NCBI GenBank assembly: GCA_042573625.1
Contig: JBHPCZ010000035.1
Location: 1-26,204 of the forward strand
From: JBHPCZ01 sp042573625
Lineage (GTDB): Bacteria; Desulfobacterota; Desulfobacteria; Desulfobacterales; UBA11574
Reading direction: 5' to 3'
DNA length: 26,204 nt
The notes under the pieces were generated by a model. That model ran no database searches, had not been told where the DNA came from, and was given only the letters and a program-made list of their open reading frames with translations. The position numbers and the translations under genes are program-made. Positions 1 to 9,020 of the stretch are shown here, piece after piece. Position 1 is the first letter of the stretch; every line of letters begins with the position of its first letter.

Positions 1-3000
1 TCCGGAAAAGATTCACCTGTTGATTCAGACGCTGAAGGCTGGGTGGGGAGCATGGGGAGCGTTGGCGTGGGTGGAACTCCCCCTGAAACAAAAACAGGTT
101 TATCAGTATCAGGACGCGTCAGCGCTTCCCCTCCACCTGAATGCAATACGGAAGGGCCGGGTTTATCGCTTTGAGCTGTGACGGCTTCTCCATTCAGGGA
201 AGAGCGAAACATTTTTACTTGCATATCGATAAACTTCTGCATGGTCTTCTGGTGCTCATTCTGCAATTCAAGGAATTGGGACATTGTGTTTTGAAACTGG
301 TTAAGAATAGACGCCGCATTTGAAGTATCATCAATATTCATCTGTTCTCCTGTATCAGCGCATGAAGTATGTGTTGGAGGTGTCATGATAGTCTTAACCT
401 TCTTCTCCTCAAGTGTAAGGTCTGTTTTTTCCAGTTTTCTAATTTGTTGCTTCATCGGTTCTATATGGGTTTCCCGACTTTCAGGTTGCTGTGGTTCATG
501 AGGCTTTGCTTTGCTCTGAGGCTTATGAAAAGGGAAAGCCCGCTCCCCGCTGATTCGCCAAATAAGCGGGCCTGGATTATCTATGGCCTGCGCTTTTGCA
601 ACGATTTCATCGATACTGAGGTTGTCAAGCCGACGCCGTTCAAACCAGGGCTTGAGGTCAACCGGAATGCCGATGGTTTTTGCATGGGCTAAAAGATGTG
701 CCAGCTGCACCCAGCCGGAACGCCCTGGAACGTCCATTGAGAGAGAATGATACGGCTTTCCATTGAGGATTCTTTCAACAAGAGGAGACAGCACTCGTCC
801 CGGCCCTGCTTCAATAAAGACCCTTGCACCGTTGGCGTATATTTCGCGAATCTCTTCATCGAACTTAACCGGTTCGCACATGTGCCGAATCAGGAGATTT
901 CGGATGTCTTTAGGGGATTGTGGGTAGAGCTGCGCAGTGGTATTGCTGAAGACCTTGATCTTGGGTTTTTGAAAATCAAATTTGCCCAATTCATCCGAAA
1001 AGATTTCACTTGCTCCTCGCATAGCCGGTGTATGAAAAGCGGCTTTAACTGGAATACGCTTGGCGGGCAATCTTTTTTTCCTGAACGCTTTGACGGCATC
1101 TTCGATGTCCTTTATGGTTCCCCCAATGACAATCTGGTCCGGAGCATTGCAATTTGCCACTGAAGTATTCAGCTTAAATTCTCGGAATACAGCCATTGCG
1201 ACTTCAAGGTTGGCTTGAACCGCAGCCATTGTTCCTGTATTGTTTTTAAGGGTTTCTTGAACGATGCTGCCGCGAATTTCAGAGAGGCGGATAAAGTCTT
1301 CTTTGGAAATGGATTCGGCAATGCATAAAGCCACGTATTCACCAAAGCTGTGGCCGGCAAGGATGTCAGGCTTTATATTGTAGGTTTTAAGGATATCAAA
1401 GGCCACCAAATTGATTAGGCCCATTACCGGTTGTGCAACATGGCTGTCATTTAATTCTTCTTGATGTTGGAGACGCTCTTTATCTGAAAAGACCGGTATT
1501 GGATAAATATATCGAGATAGGGGTTTTTTGTAACAGCCATCTAATTTTCTATCGGCCATTTCAAACAAAGGATACATTTCAGGCATGGCAATTACCAGAT
1601 CTTTAAACATGTTTATCTTTTGAGATCCCTGTCCCGGAAACAGGAAACAGACAGCCCCATCGATGAATTCTCCTTGTGAATAGTACAGTCCAACAGGATT
1701 CTTGGTAAAACCTCTTGTTGGCGAATCTGACAGCGCAAGCTTGAGTTTATGCTCTAAATCTTCGATGGAGGAAGCCACGATATTTAAGCGGCAGTCAATT
1801 TTGTCCGGGTTGTGGGAATGTATCTGTTCCTCAAGAAATACGGAATAAGCCAATTGGGGAAGTTCTAAATTTTTCGTTTTATCCAGAGCTTGAAGTAAGG
1901 CTGCGATTCTTTTTTCAATGTCGGAACGGTTAGTGCCGGAAAAAGAAAAGATTTCAGCTTCACGGGGTGCTAAATTCAGCTTCGATTTTTCGCGATAGTC
2001 AGCATCATATTCTTCAAGCACCACGTGAAAGTTGGTTCCTCCGAAGCCGAAAGAGCTAACGCCGGCCCGTCTCGGGCCATTATTTTTTCCGGTAAACCAT
2101 GGAAGTGCTTCTGTATTGATATAGAATGGAACTCGATCATAATCTATATTTGAATTGGGAACTTCTACACCAATGGTGGGCGGAAGTATCCTATGTTTTA
2201 AAGCAAGAGCGGATTTGATTATTCCAGCCAGGCCTGCCGCGATTTTTGTGTGTCCGATCATCGATTTGACTGACCCGATAGCACAATAGGGCAACTTCTC
2301 CCCGGTTTTTCCAAAAACTTCAGCAAGGGATTCGAGTTCCGCTTTGTCCCCTGCAACGGTGCCCGTTCCGTGAAATTCTATGAGTTCGACAGTATTTATG
2401 TTGACCCCGGCATCTCTATAAGCACGACGCAAAGACCGAACCTGCCCTTCGGGATGTGGTGCAACAAGGCTGCGATTACGTCCGTCGCTGGAGCTACCAA
2501 CACCTTTTATAAGCGCATATATGTGATCGCCGTCTCGTTCGGCATCGCTCAACCGTTTCAGTACTAATACAGAGACACCTTCACCCATTACAATTCCATC
2601 CGCGCTGTCATCCAGCGGGCGGCTTTGTCCTGTAGGCGATAATGCTTGTGACCTGGAAAACATAAGATACGTCACCGGGTTGGTAGAGAAATCTGCCGCA
2701 CCTGCCAAAGCAACATCACAAGCGTGATCCCGAAGCTGTCTTACGGAAAATTCCACTGACGCCAAAGATGAAGCACATGCAGCCTCTACAGAAAAGTTAG
2801 TGCCACCGAGGTCCAATCGATTGGCAACCCTTCCGGCAACGATACTTGGAAGCGTTCCCGTAAAAGAATCTTCCGTCCACTGAGGAAGGTCCCGACGGAT
2901 TGAACGAACAATATGTTGCCTTGTTTCATCTGTAAGTGCATCCACTTCTGAGATGTATTGCTGAATCATACCACGAAAAGCGTAATCGATCCCCAAAGCA

Positions 3001-5420
3001 CCACTCCCCGGTGTAGCAAATATAACGGAGGTCCTTTCACGCGGGAATGTACGATTATGATAGCCGGCGTCCTGCAGGGCCTGCCAGGCAACTTCCAGAG
3101 CAAATAATTGCGTTCCCGAGATGGATGCCAGAGAACGTGGAGCGATTCCGTATTTCGCAGGATCAAATTGAATATCGTCAATGAAACATCCCCATTTTGA
3201 ATATGATTTTTCAAGAGCGAAGCGGTCGGCTTCAAAATGCTCTTCGAGGTTCCAACGATCATGTGGAACTTCACGTGTTGCACAAACGCGGTTCAGGATA
3301 TTGTTCCAGTACTTTTTTAAATCAGATGCTTCCGGAAATATACAGGACATGCCGACAATGGCGATATCTTCACCACTCCCCACTTCAACGCTTTCACCCT
3401 CACGAGAAACAGATGCTTTTTCCAGAAACTCGATACGCTTTTCGGAAACATCGGCGTGCAAATCGGCAATGGATAATGTCGTATTGCGTAATTCAGCGAC
3501 CTGGCCGACCATGAATAGCCCTTGGTATCGTTGAGCTTCCTCATCTAACACTTCCCATTGATCATGATCATCCGGGGGGGGGGTGCCGGAACGACGCGCA
3601 ATCCCTTTTGCAGCGATGCGCAACCGACCAAGGTTCATCGATTCGAGTGTTTTAATGATTTCATGATCAGTTTTGCCGCTGAGGGAAAGTTCTTGCTTTT
3701 TGGTGTAAAATTGATCAGCGAAGGGTGTTTTAATGCAGCGTGACGCATGGCCCGCTCCTGATTGAAGCAGTGCTGTGGTTTCGCATTCCATCGCTTGCTT
3801 CTGATATTCAGGGGTGATTGCCCCATGCTTCACCGCTTCATCAGTGAAAAGATAGGCAGTACCCATCAACACTCCAGCCTTAATGCCAACGGTTGATAAA
3901 GGGGCGGCCAGAGCTTCTACCATGGCTGCCGAAAGACCGTCATGAATCCCCCCTGCAAAGAGAACATGTAAAGATTTTGGGTCCCTGATATCGCTTTTGA
4001 GCAGGTTGTCGATAGCTGATTCCCATAATGCAAAGCTCGAGAGGGGGCCGACGTGTCCACCGCATTCGCGACCTTCAAAAATAAACTTTCTGGCACCTTC
4101 TTTGAGGAAGGTGTTTAATAAGCGGATAGAGGGTACGTGGAGATAGGCCGAAGTGCCAAAGGATTCAAACTCAGCAGCCTGGCTCGGACGGCCTCCGGCA
4201 ATGACAGCAAAGGGAGGGACGAATTCCTTTATCACCGCGAGCTGCTCTTCAAGTAGCGGCCGGGGCACAAATCCAAGCACGCCGACGCCCCAGGGCATGC
4301 TGTTCATTCTATCGCGTGCCTCGGCGAGCAGCTTGCGAATTTCGGGCTCTCTCATAAGTGCTAAACCAAAAAAAGGCAGTCCCCCTGCCACCGCTACAGC
4401 TTCACCGAACGGCACTATATCGCTTACGCGCGCCATGGGACCCTGGACAATCGGGTATCGAGTGCCGTGGGATTTTGCCATGGCGGAGCCTGTTGCAAAC
4501 AATTGACTTTTTCTGGCACTGCTCAGGCGATCTGATACACTGGCTCGCATAGATGAAAGCAAACACCCAACAGTGCCAAATTTATTGGCAAGAGATGATG
4601 CCAGACCGATATCCTGTCCACACGCAATGACCGCACCATCATCTGAGTTGAGTATCCATTTATTCAGAGACTTATGCTTTTCACGTCTTCCTGCCAATGA
4701 TGATTCTAATTCTTGAACCTTACCCGGTCCAAAGCGGCTGTAACACCTATAATGAGTCCCGCCGGAGTTGATACAAATTGTTTCGCTGCCGTCGCATTGC
4801 TGCCATATGTTCCTCTCGCTATCTGAAAAAGGGGACTCTTCAGTCAGCCAGAGCTGTTCACATAGGACAACTCCCGAAGCTCCAGCTGTTCGCGCTGCTG
4901 TAATGGTATGTAAACCCATACCACCTTGAATCCAATAGGGGATTTCCAACCGGTTATGAAGACGCTGCAACAAGATGAAAGAAGACTCACTGCTAACGTA
5001 TCCGCCGGCTTCATTACCTTTGACGATTACACCGTTGTAACCGGCGCTTTGAGCCGTTAATGCCGCCTTCAGACTCAAAACCTCTATGAAAACGCGTTCT
5101 GAAAATTGGCGTGCCTCATGTAGGGCTGCCTCACAATTTTGCATGCTGACGCCCGCAAGGATCAGGGTCGAAACGGGTTCTTTGATATATTTTTTGAGCC
5201 TTGCAGTTGACCGGGACCCCGAGTCCATCGTATCCCAGCGGATCCCCCACTGGCCCCTGGTGCCGGCAAATTTTTGCAGAGTACTCAAAGTGTTCTTGAT
5301 TTTTTCTTCATCGTTTCTCAAGCCGAGATCAAGAATGCCCAGTTCGCCGGCACGGCACGCGGCAATAGCAATATTGGGATTGATTCTATGCGATGGGCTG
5401 ATCGCTATTATAGCTTCCAT
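1..5420 (-). CDS. Type I polyketide/secondary-lipid synthase, NMO-NMO-KS-AT (3' end outside window)
   Basis: This is one uninterrupted reading frame from ATG at 5420 to the window edge, 1806 codons without a stop. AGGAGC at 5431-5436 is the ribosome binding site. Residues about 1-265 form a TIM barrel of the nitronate monooxygenase/FabK/PfaD type, but with GGY (Tyr141) where the family has GGH. Residues about 318-575 form a second such barrel with the full ECGGHVG motif (His456). The ketosynthase spans about 680-1136, with Cys882 in EAACASSLA, His1017 in EFHGTGT and His1057 in SMIGHTK. The acyltransferase spans about 1255-1600, with Ser1358 in GHSFGEY and His1463 in FHTPAM. A low-complexity linker and an amphipathic helix (about 1694-1735) follow, typical of the approach to carrier domains. 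KR, DH and ACP domains, if present, lie outside. The KS resembles PfaA/HglE-type lipid synthases. The barrels suggest enoyl reduction and hence a reduced acyl chain. The exact product cannot be told. Confidence 0.93.
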   Translation of the reverse strand, partial: MEAIIAISPSHRINPNIAIAACRAGELGILDLGLRNDEEKIKNTLSTLQKFAGTRGQWGIRWDTMDSGSRSTARLKKYIKEPVSTLILAGVSMQNCEAALHEARQFSERVFIEVLSLKAALTAQSAGYNGVIVKGNEAGGYVSSESSFILLQRLHNRLEIPYWIQGGMGLHTITAARTAGASGVVLCEQLWLTEESPFSDSERNIWQQCDGSETICINSGGTHYRCYSRFGPGKVQELESSLAGRREKHKSLNKWILNSDDGAVIACGQDIGLASSLANKFGTVGCLLSSMRASVSDRLSSARKSQLFATGSAMAKSHGTRYPIVQGPMARVSDIVPFGEAVAVAGGLPFFGLALMREPEIRKLLAEARDRMNSMPWGVGVLGFVPRPLLEEQLAVIKEFVPPFAVIAGGRPSQAAEFESFGTSAYLHVPSIRLLNTFLKEGARKFIFEGRECGGHVGPLSSFALWESAIDNLLKSDIRDPKSLHVLFAGGIHDGLSAAMVEALAAPLSTVGIKAGVLMGTAYLFTDEAVKHGAITPEYQKQAMECETTALLQSGAGHASRCIKTPFADQFYTKKQELSLSGKTDHEIIKTLESMNLGRLRIAAKGIARRSGTPPPDDHDQWEVLDEEAQRYQGLFMVGQVAELRNTTLSIADLHADVSEKRIEFLEKASVSREGESVEVGSGEDIAIVGMSCIFPEASDLKKYWNNILNRVCATREVPHDRWNLEEHFEADRFALEKSYSKWGCFIDDIQFDPAKYGIAPRSLASISGTQLFALEVAWQALQDAGYHNRTFPRERTSVIFATPGSGALGIDYAFRGMIQQYISEVDALTDETRQHIVRSIRRDLPQWTEDSFTGTLPSIVAGRVANRLDLGGTNFSVEAACASSLASVEFSVRQLRDHACDVALAGAADFSTNPVTYLMFSRSQALSPTGQSRPLDDSADGIVMGEGVSVLVLKRLSDAERDGDHIYALIKGVGSSSDGRNRSLVAPHPEGQVRSLRRAYRDAGVNINTVELIEFHGTGTVAGDKAELESLAEVFGKTGEKLPYCAIGSVKSMIGHTKIAAGLAGIIKSALALKHRILPPTIGVEVPNSNIDYDRVPFYINTEALPWFTGKNNGPRRAGVSSFGFGGTNFHVVLEEYDADYREKSKLNLAPREAEIFSFSGTNRSDIEKRIAALLQALDKTKNLELPQLAYSVFLEEQIHSHNPDKIDCRLNIVASSIEDLEHKLKLALSDSPTRGFTKNPVGLYYSQGEFIDGAVCFLFPGQGSQKINMFKDLVIAMPEMYPLFEMADRKLDGCYKKPLSRYIYPIPVFSDKERLQHQEELNDSHVAQPVMGLINLVAFDILKTYNIKPDILAGHSFGEYVALCIAESISKEDFIRLSEIRGSIVQETLKNNTGTMAAVQANLEVAMAVFREFKLNTSVANCNAPDQIVIGGTIKDIEDAVKAFRKKRLPAKRIPVKAAFHTPAMRGASEIFSDELGKFDFQKPKIKVFSNTTAQLYPQSPKDIRNLLIRHMCEPVKFDEEIREIYANGARVFIEAGPGRVLSPLVERILNGKPYHSLSMDVPGRSGWVQLAHLLAHAKTIGIPVDLKPWFERRRLDNLSIDEIVAKAQAIDNPGPLIWRISGERAFPFHKPQSKAKPHEPQQPESRETHIEPMKQQIRKLEKTDLTLEEKKVKTIMTPPTHTSCADTGEQMNIDDTSNAASILNQFQNTMSQFLELQNEHQKTMQKFIDMQVKMFRSSLNGEAVTAQSDKPGPSVLHSGGGEALTRPDTDKPVFVSGGVPPTPTLPMLPTQPSASESTGESFP

Positions 5421-5485
5421 AATCGGAAAGGCTCCTAAACGTAAAAAATGACTCCAGACTTTTACGTGTAATATTGTTGACGGGC

Positions 5486-5519
5486 TTTTCTCAGCTCAGG
5501 CCGTGTGTAGTTGAGAAAA
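5486..5519. repeat. Inverted repeat in the synthase leader
   Basis: TTTTCTCA at 5486-5493 pairs perfectly with TGAGAAAA at 5512-5519, extendable to 11 pairs with one mismatch. It lies in the predicted 5' leader of the synthase mRNA. It could be an RNA hairpin or a second protein site. No known riboswitch was recognised. Confidence 0.35.
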
Positions 5520-5563
5520 TGATCGTCATTTGTATGCCAGATGTTCATTTCGTATTTTAATTG

Positions 5564-5591
5564 AACCTTCGAATATATAAAAAAGAAGGTT
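5564..5591. promoter_or_regulatory. Inverted repeat over the synthase -10 region, candidate operator
   Basis: AACCTTC (5564-5570) and GAAGGTT (5585-5591) are perfect 7-base inverted arms separated by 14 AT-rich bases. One arm lies inside the promoter spacer and the other just downstream of the -10 box, so a dimeric regulator bound here would cover the promoter. No regulator gene is visible in the window. As a hairpin it lacks a U-run, so a terminator role is less likely. Confidence 0.45.
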
Positions 5592-5601
5592 TATGTGTCA
5601 A
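5572..5601 (-). promoter_or_regulatory. Sigma70-type promoter of the polyketide synthase gene
   Basis: On the minus strand a perfect TTGACA -35 box (5601-5596) is followed by an 18-base spacer and TATATT as -10 box (5577-5572). Transcription would begin near 5565, leaving a leader of about 145 bases before the ATG at 5420. The 590-base gap upstream of the synthase and this promoter suggest separate transcription from the PP-loop gene. Not tested experimentally. Confidence 0.6.
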
Positions 5602-6012
5602 TTAAAAAGGTTTCTGATTAAAAAAATATCATTAAGCATGTAGAAATGGTTATTCATCATGTTAAAATGATTATAAAACCAGAATGTTATAATAAATTAG
5701 CAGAGTCGGCTAAAAGAGTGCGGCCTGTAGGCGGTTATCGCTCAATTTCGTAAGCAAATCTGATCTATGCCTTCAAGTTAAGGAACAATCATCTAATTAC
5801 AATCCTTATCCGGCTTGCGATAAACAGGGTGTGCCTGCAAGCGTTTCTAAATCCCCTCCTTAGGTTCCTCAGAAATCAAACAGAAAAGGAGGTTAGCAGG
5901 AGAGATTAAAAACTTAGCAACGAGAATTTTCCGGTAAAGGTTAAAAACTCTTTTTAGCTTGAAGAAGGGGCCACCATAAAGAACACCCAAACACGTCCGG
6001 CTTCAACCCGGA
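5602..6012. other. AT-rich intergenic stretch upstream of the synthase promoter
   Basis: I see no gene here. The only structure is an inverted repeat, CCTCCTT at 5855-5861 and AAGGAGG at 5886-5892, with a 24-base loop and no U-run. It lies about 120-160 bases beyond the PP-loop stop codon. It could help end or stabilise that transcript, but the call is weak. Confidence 0.4.
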
Positions 6013-7233
6013 TCATGTCCATTTTCGGTAGTAATGCCGCCGTGCAGCTAGTGCTAATTCATAGGCCTGGAAGAGCAACCATCGGGGCTGTATATTAATA
6101 CGCCGGGTGAGTGATAGACGCAGTGCAGAGAGAAGCTCCGGATCGGTTCCCAGGCGCTCCCCCATTTCGATATTCTGCCGGATTATCATATTGTACGGGT
6201 TTTTTTTTCCGGCAATGGCGAGCACTTTTTTTGGATTGAGCGACAGGTTGAATGTCTTGCACCGCTCAAGGGCACCTGCAATCCTTAAGTTTACCATTGT
6301 CCGGAGACACTTCTCGCATCGACCGCAGTTATAGGCTCCGCCAGGGTTTAACCAGCACACGCGAAGTGTTTCCATGGCAACATCATTTTCAGCAATTGCT
6401 TTGCATTTCTCGATTCGTGTCGACTCACATCCGTCATGTGCGAACTCAATTCGGTCAGTGGAAAAGAGAGGAGCAGTAGCAGGATCCATATTTATTACAA
6501 TGTTAAGACGTTCCATATATTCTAAGTCAGAATACGACCATGAGGAAGGAATGTGGAGTTTAGATAAGCATCCGGATAGTATGATTCCAACAGCGACGAG
6601 GACTTGGGGATGATAGGGGTTCCAGGCTACATAGCGATCAGAAAACTGCCTGATGTTGGTCTCGACTTCGATGAGAGGTTTCCTGAGCTTGGAAGCAGCA
6701 TTTCGCAGTGATTCGGAAACATGCTTTCGAAGTTGCTGGTCGTTCAAGCTTATATCAAATCCGTGAATAAAGACGAGGCTCCTGATCTCGTCCAGATGCT
6801 TGAGGACGCTATAAAAGGAATCGACGCCACCGGAAAAAAGAGTGCCGACTAAACCTGTTTTGGTCCCTCTTTTACAAACAACGTTCCTTGGAGCTTGCGC
6901 AGGCAAATGGTCTGGCTTCGGATTCCATGGGCGCACATCGTCGACTTCCACATTCAAGGGCGACAGTGTGGGATACCGGCGCAGATAGGTTTCCTGGATC
7001 TTTGGCAAGTTTTTCAGAAGCCGTTCCGATACGCTTCCTTTGACGATTAGCTTTCCCCCAAGACACATGGCGGGTTGAATTCCCGCCGCTAAATACGCAT
7101 CAGCGGGTGTAGGGCACATTGCCCCCTTCCATCGAAACCACACCCGATATTCATGCCCGTTGGCGGTGATTCGCGCAATAGCTTCCGTGCGGTTATTTGT
7201 TTGTCGTGAATCAATTTCATCGATGATGAGCAT
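6013..7233 (-). CDS. QueC-like PP-loop ATPase of a glycan/polyketide cluster
   Basis: The 406-residue protein has the ATP-pyrophosphatase loop SGGVDS at 134-139. Near the C-terminus it has four cysteines (293, 303, 306, 309) in the arrangement C-x9-C-x2-C-x2-C, ending CGRCEKC. The same order of PP-loop and Cys4 zinc site is seen in QueC, the 7-cyano-7-deazaguanine synthase, but the protein is much longer (QueC is about 220-230 residues) and has a separate N-terminal domain of about 125 residues. It probably adenylates a carboxylate or amide; the substrate is unknown. The start is ATG at 7233 with ACCTCCT (AGGAGGT) at 7241-7247. It lies between a GT1 gene and the synthase, which argues for tailoring rather than queuosine synthesis. 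A decayed paralogue lies at 8814-8954. Confidence 0.8.
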   Translation of the reverse strand: MLIIDEIDSRQTNNRTEAIARITANGHEYRVWFRWKGAMCPTPADAYLAAGIQPAMCLGGKLIVKGSVSERLLKNLPKIQETYLRRYPTLSPLNVEVDDVRPWNPKPDHLPAQAPRNVVCKRGTKTGLVGTLFSGGVDSFYSVLKHLDEIRSLVFIHGFDISLNDQQLRKHVSESLRNAASKLRKPLIEVETNIRQFSDRYVAWNPYHPQVLVAVGIILSGCLSKLHIPSSWSYSDLEYMERLNIVINMDPATAPLFSTDRIEFAHDGCESTRIEKCKAIAENDVAMETLRVCWLNPGGAYNCGRCEKCLRTMVNLRIAGALERCKTFNLSLNPKKVLAIAGKKNPYNMIIRQNIEMGERLGTDPELLSALRLSLTRRINIQPRWLLFQAYELALAARRHYYRKWT

Positions 7234-7396
7234 TAAAGATACCTCCTGTTATTCGGTTGATTTTGCCTATACTGACTTTCACCACTTGGTCACAATATCA
7301 AATCCGTAAGCCTCTGGACAACCTGTCAAATTGGGGTTGTCTTGATATGGACGGCGAGTGGTCAGCCAAGCCCCTTCAGGAAAAACATGATAAAAT

Positions 7397-8644
7397 TTAT
7401 ATTATTGATTCTATTAACTCACAGGTCTCAATAAGAGGGCTGATATTTTCAAAATGACCAGCTATAATGCGGCATCGCTGATAGGTTGAAGGGGAATTTG
7501 TTAACTTCTGTAACTTGGTGGACAAAATATCCGGCCTGAAATCAGTAAGCTTGATCGAATCTCCGACCCCTAACTTCAGTAATCGTGCAGCATTGTCATA
7601 CTGGTCAAAAGCCATTGGATGAATGAGTTGAGGAATGCCTGCTCTCATGGCTTGAGCGCAACTCCCGATGCCACCATGATGGACAAGTGCCGCAGCGTGC
7701 GGCAGTAGTTTTCTAAATGGTACGTATTTAAAATGCCGCATTCCTTTTGGCAGGTTCGCCGGTATCTGATGATTGTAGGGTGAAAGCAGAACACCGCGTT
7801 TTACAAGTAATCCGCACGCTTTAGTTGATGCCTCAAAATATTGCTGCCAGCTTCTCATAAATGAACCCGGCGAGAAGACAATCGGAGGTTCTCCCGCCTC
7901 CAGAAAATCCACAACTTCTTTCGACAAATCATCGTCTCCATCATCAAAAAGCGGGAATCCGGTTAAGTGGGTTTCCGGCGGCCAATCCGGCTGTGGCACA
8001 GCAAACCAATCCGGAAACAAGCAGATGACTCTCAACGAAGAATGTGCCCATTTGGATAACACTCGGTTTATCGGCGGGAGACTGATCTCCTTCCGAAAGG
8101 CGTTAAGTTTTGGACAGATCATACGGTCAATTACAGCCTTATCGACGATCCACCAGAAAAGTCGCTTTGAAAATCCGGGCATCCAGTCCGGTATCGAGGG
8201 GTCGGTGATTTTTGGAGCCTTATACGTCGATCTGACGGCAACAGGCGATATATGGACGGTAACAGCAGGAATATCAAATTTTTCCTGGATTAAACGTGAC
8301 GCGAACACCATGGGTGAGGTAACAATGACCGTCTTCGCCGGCTGGCCATATTTTTTTAACTGATCATAAGCAGTCCGAATGTTTGGCAATGCTATGGCAC
8401 TCAGAAAGGCAGAAAATCTCTTGGAAGAATTGCTAATATCAGTGAGAGAAAGATGGGAAAGATAATCGTAGTCTTCTTCGCTACCTATAGGAACAAAATT
8501 GAGGTTGTTCTTGTTTGCCAATTTTTCGAAATAAGCATTGGTGAATAATGTAACATTATGGCCTCTCTTTTTCAAATGGACCGCAATGCCAACCATTGGG
8601 TGAACATCGCCATAGCTTCCCAGCGTTGCAACTAGGATATTCAT
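7397..8644 (-). CDS. GT1/UGT-family glycosyltransferase
   Basis: The 415-residue protein begins MNILVATLGSYGDVHP, the acceptor-side start of the GT1/GT28-like lipid and macrolide glycosyltransferases (GT-B fold). From residue about 322 it carries HHGGIGS, then AGIPQLIHP and FDQYDNAARL, the nucleotide-sugar binding signature of the family. Relatives add sugars to hydrophobic aglycones: rhamnolipids (RhlB), sterols, carotenoids, macrolides. Next to a polyketide synthase this enzyme is the best candidate for glycosylating its product (inference). ATG at 8644 is preceded by AGGAG (CTCCT at 8651-8655). The 163-base gap to the next gene holds nothing I can name. Confidence 0.88.
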   Translation of the reverse strand: MNILVATLGSYGDVHPMVGIAVHLKKRGHNVTLFTNAYFEKLANKNNLNFVPIGSEEDYDYLSHLSLTDISNSSKRFSAFLSAIALPNIRTAYDQLKKYGQPAKTVIVTSPMVFASRLIQEKFDIPAVTVHISPVAVRSTYKAPKITDPSIPDWMPGFSKRLFWWIVDKAVIDRMICPKLNAFRKEISLPPINRVLSKWAHSSLRVICLFPDWFAVPQPDWPPETHLTGFPLFDDGDDDLSKEVVDFLEAGEPPIVFSPGSFMRSWQQYFEASTKACGLLVKRGVLLSPYNHQIPANLPKGMRHFKYVPFRKLLPHAAALVHHGGIGSCAQAMRAGIPQLIHPMAFDQYDNAARLLKLGVGDSIKLTDFRPDILSTKLQKLTNSPSTYQRCRIIAGHFENISPLIETCELIESII

Positions 8645-8813
8645 TCAATTCTCCTGACCGCTTTCACCTTAAAATTCATAGGCAAATTTCGTATCCCGCC
8701 TGGATGGCGATACTGTTTTTCAAAAAACAATATCTGTCTTGTAATAAAAACCTTTGCGCAATGAACCAAAACTTTTTTAGACAACAGTTATCTTCAAATT
8801 ATACCAAATCACA

Positions 8814-8954
8814 TTACATTTCTTTCGATATATCTATTATCGCTGAAAAAGAGTTCAAAGAGGCTTTACTCCGCCAGTAAAACCACACCCGATGTTCTTT
8901 CCTATTGGCAATAATCCGCGCACAGACTTCGGTGCGATCGTCTTTTTGTTGCAT
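8814..8954 (-). pseudogene. Truncated PP-loop protein paralogue (N-terminal remnant)
   Basis: From ATG at 8954 a 46-codon frame runs to TAA at 8814-8816. Its first 30 residues match residues 11-36 of the intact PP-loop protein at 6013-7233: both share the pattern RTE, AR-I-AN and HRVWF or YRVWF, at near-constant spacing. Similarity seems to extend into the upstream leader. After YWRSK the match stops and the frame ends quickly, well before any PP-loop. GAGGG just upstream would serve as ribosome binding site. It is best read as the 5' stump of a duplicated gene. Translation into a stable small protein is possible but unlikely. Confidence 0.7.
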
Positions 8955-9020
8955 ACCATTTTCCCTCTGTTGGTTTGCCATATCAAATCCCGTTTATTTT
9001 TGAAAGAGGTGAATTCAAAT

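Noticed and set aside
3574..3583. Suspected frameshift at the C10 tract
   Set aside because: Codon-by-codon reading gives GTPPPDDHDQW without a break, and the frame agrees on both sides (motifs at 5420-3600 and 3540-1 lie in the same phase).
3181..3826. Several open frames of 60-117 codons on both strands inside the ketosynthase and linker region
   Set aside because: They overlap the continuous synthase frame, whose motifs are unmistakable; they are shadows.
8712..8731. Near-palindrome TGTTTTT-CA-AAAAACA upstream of GT1
   Set aside because: Low-complexity A/T runs make it easy by chance; no terminator features or promoter fit.
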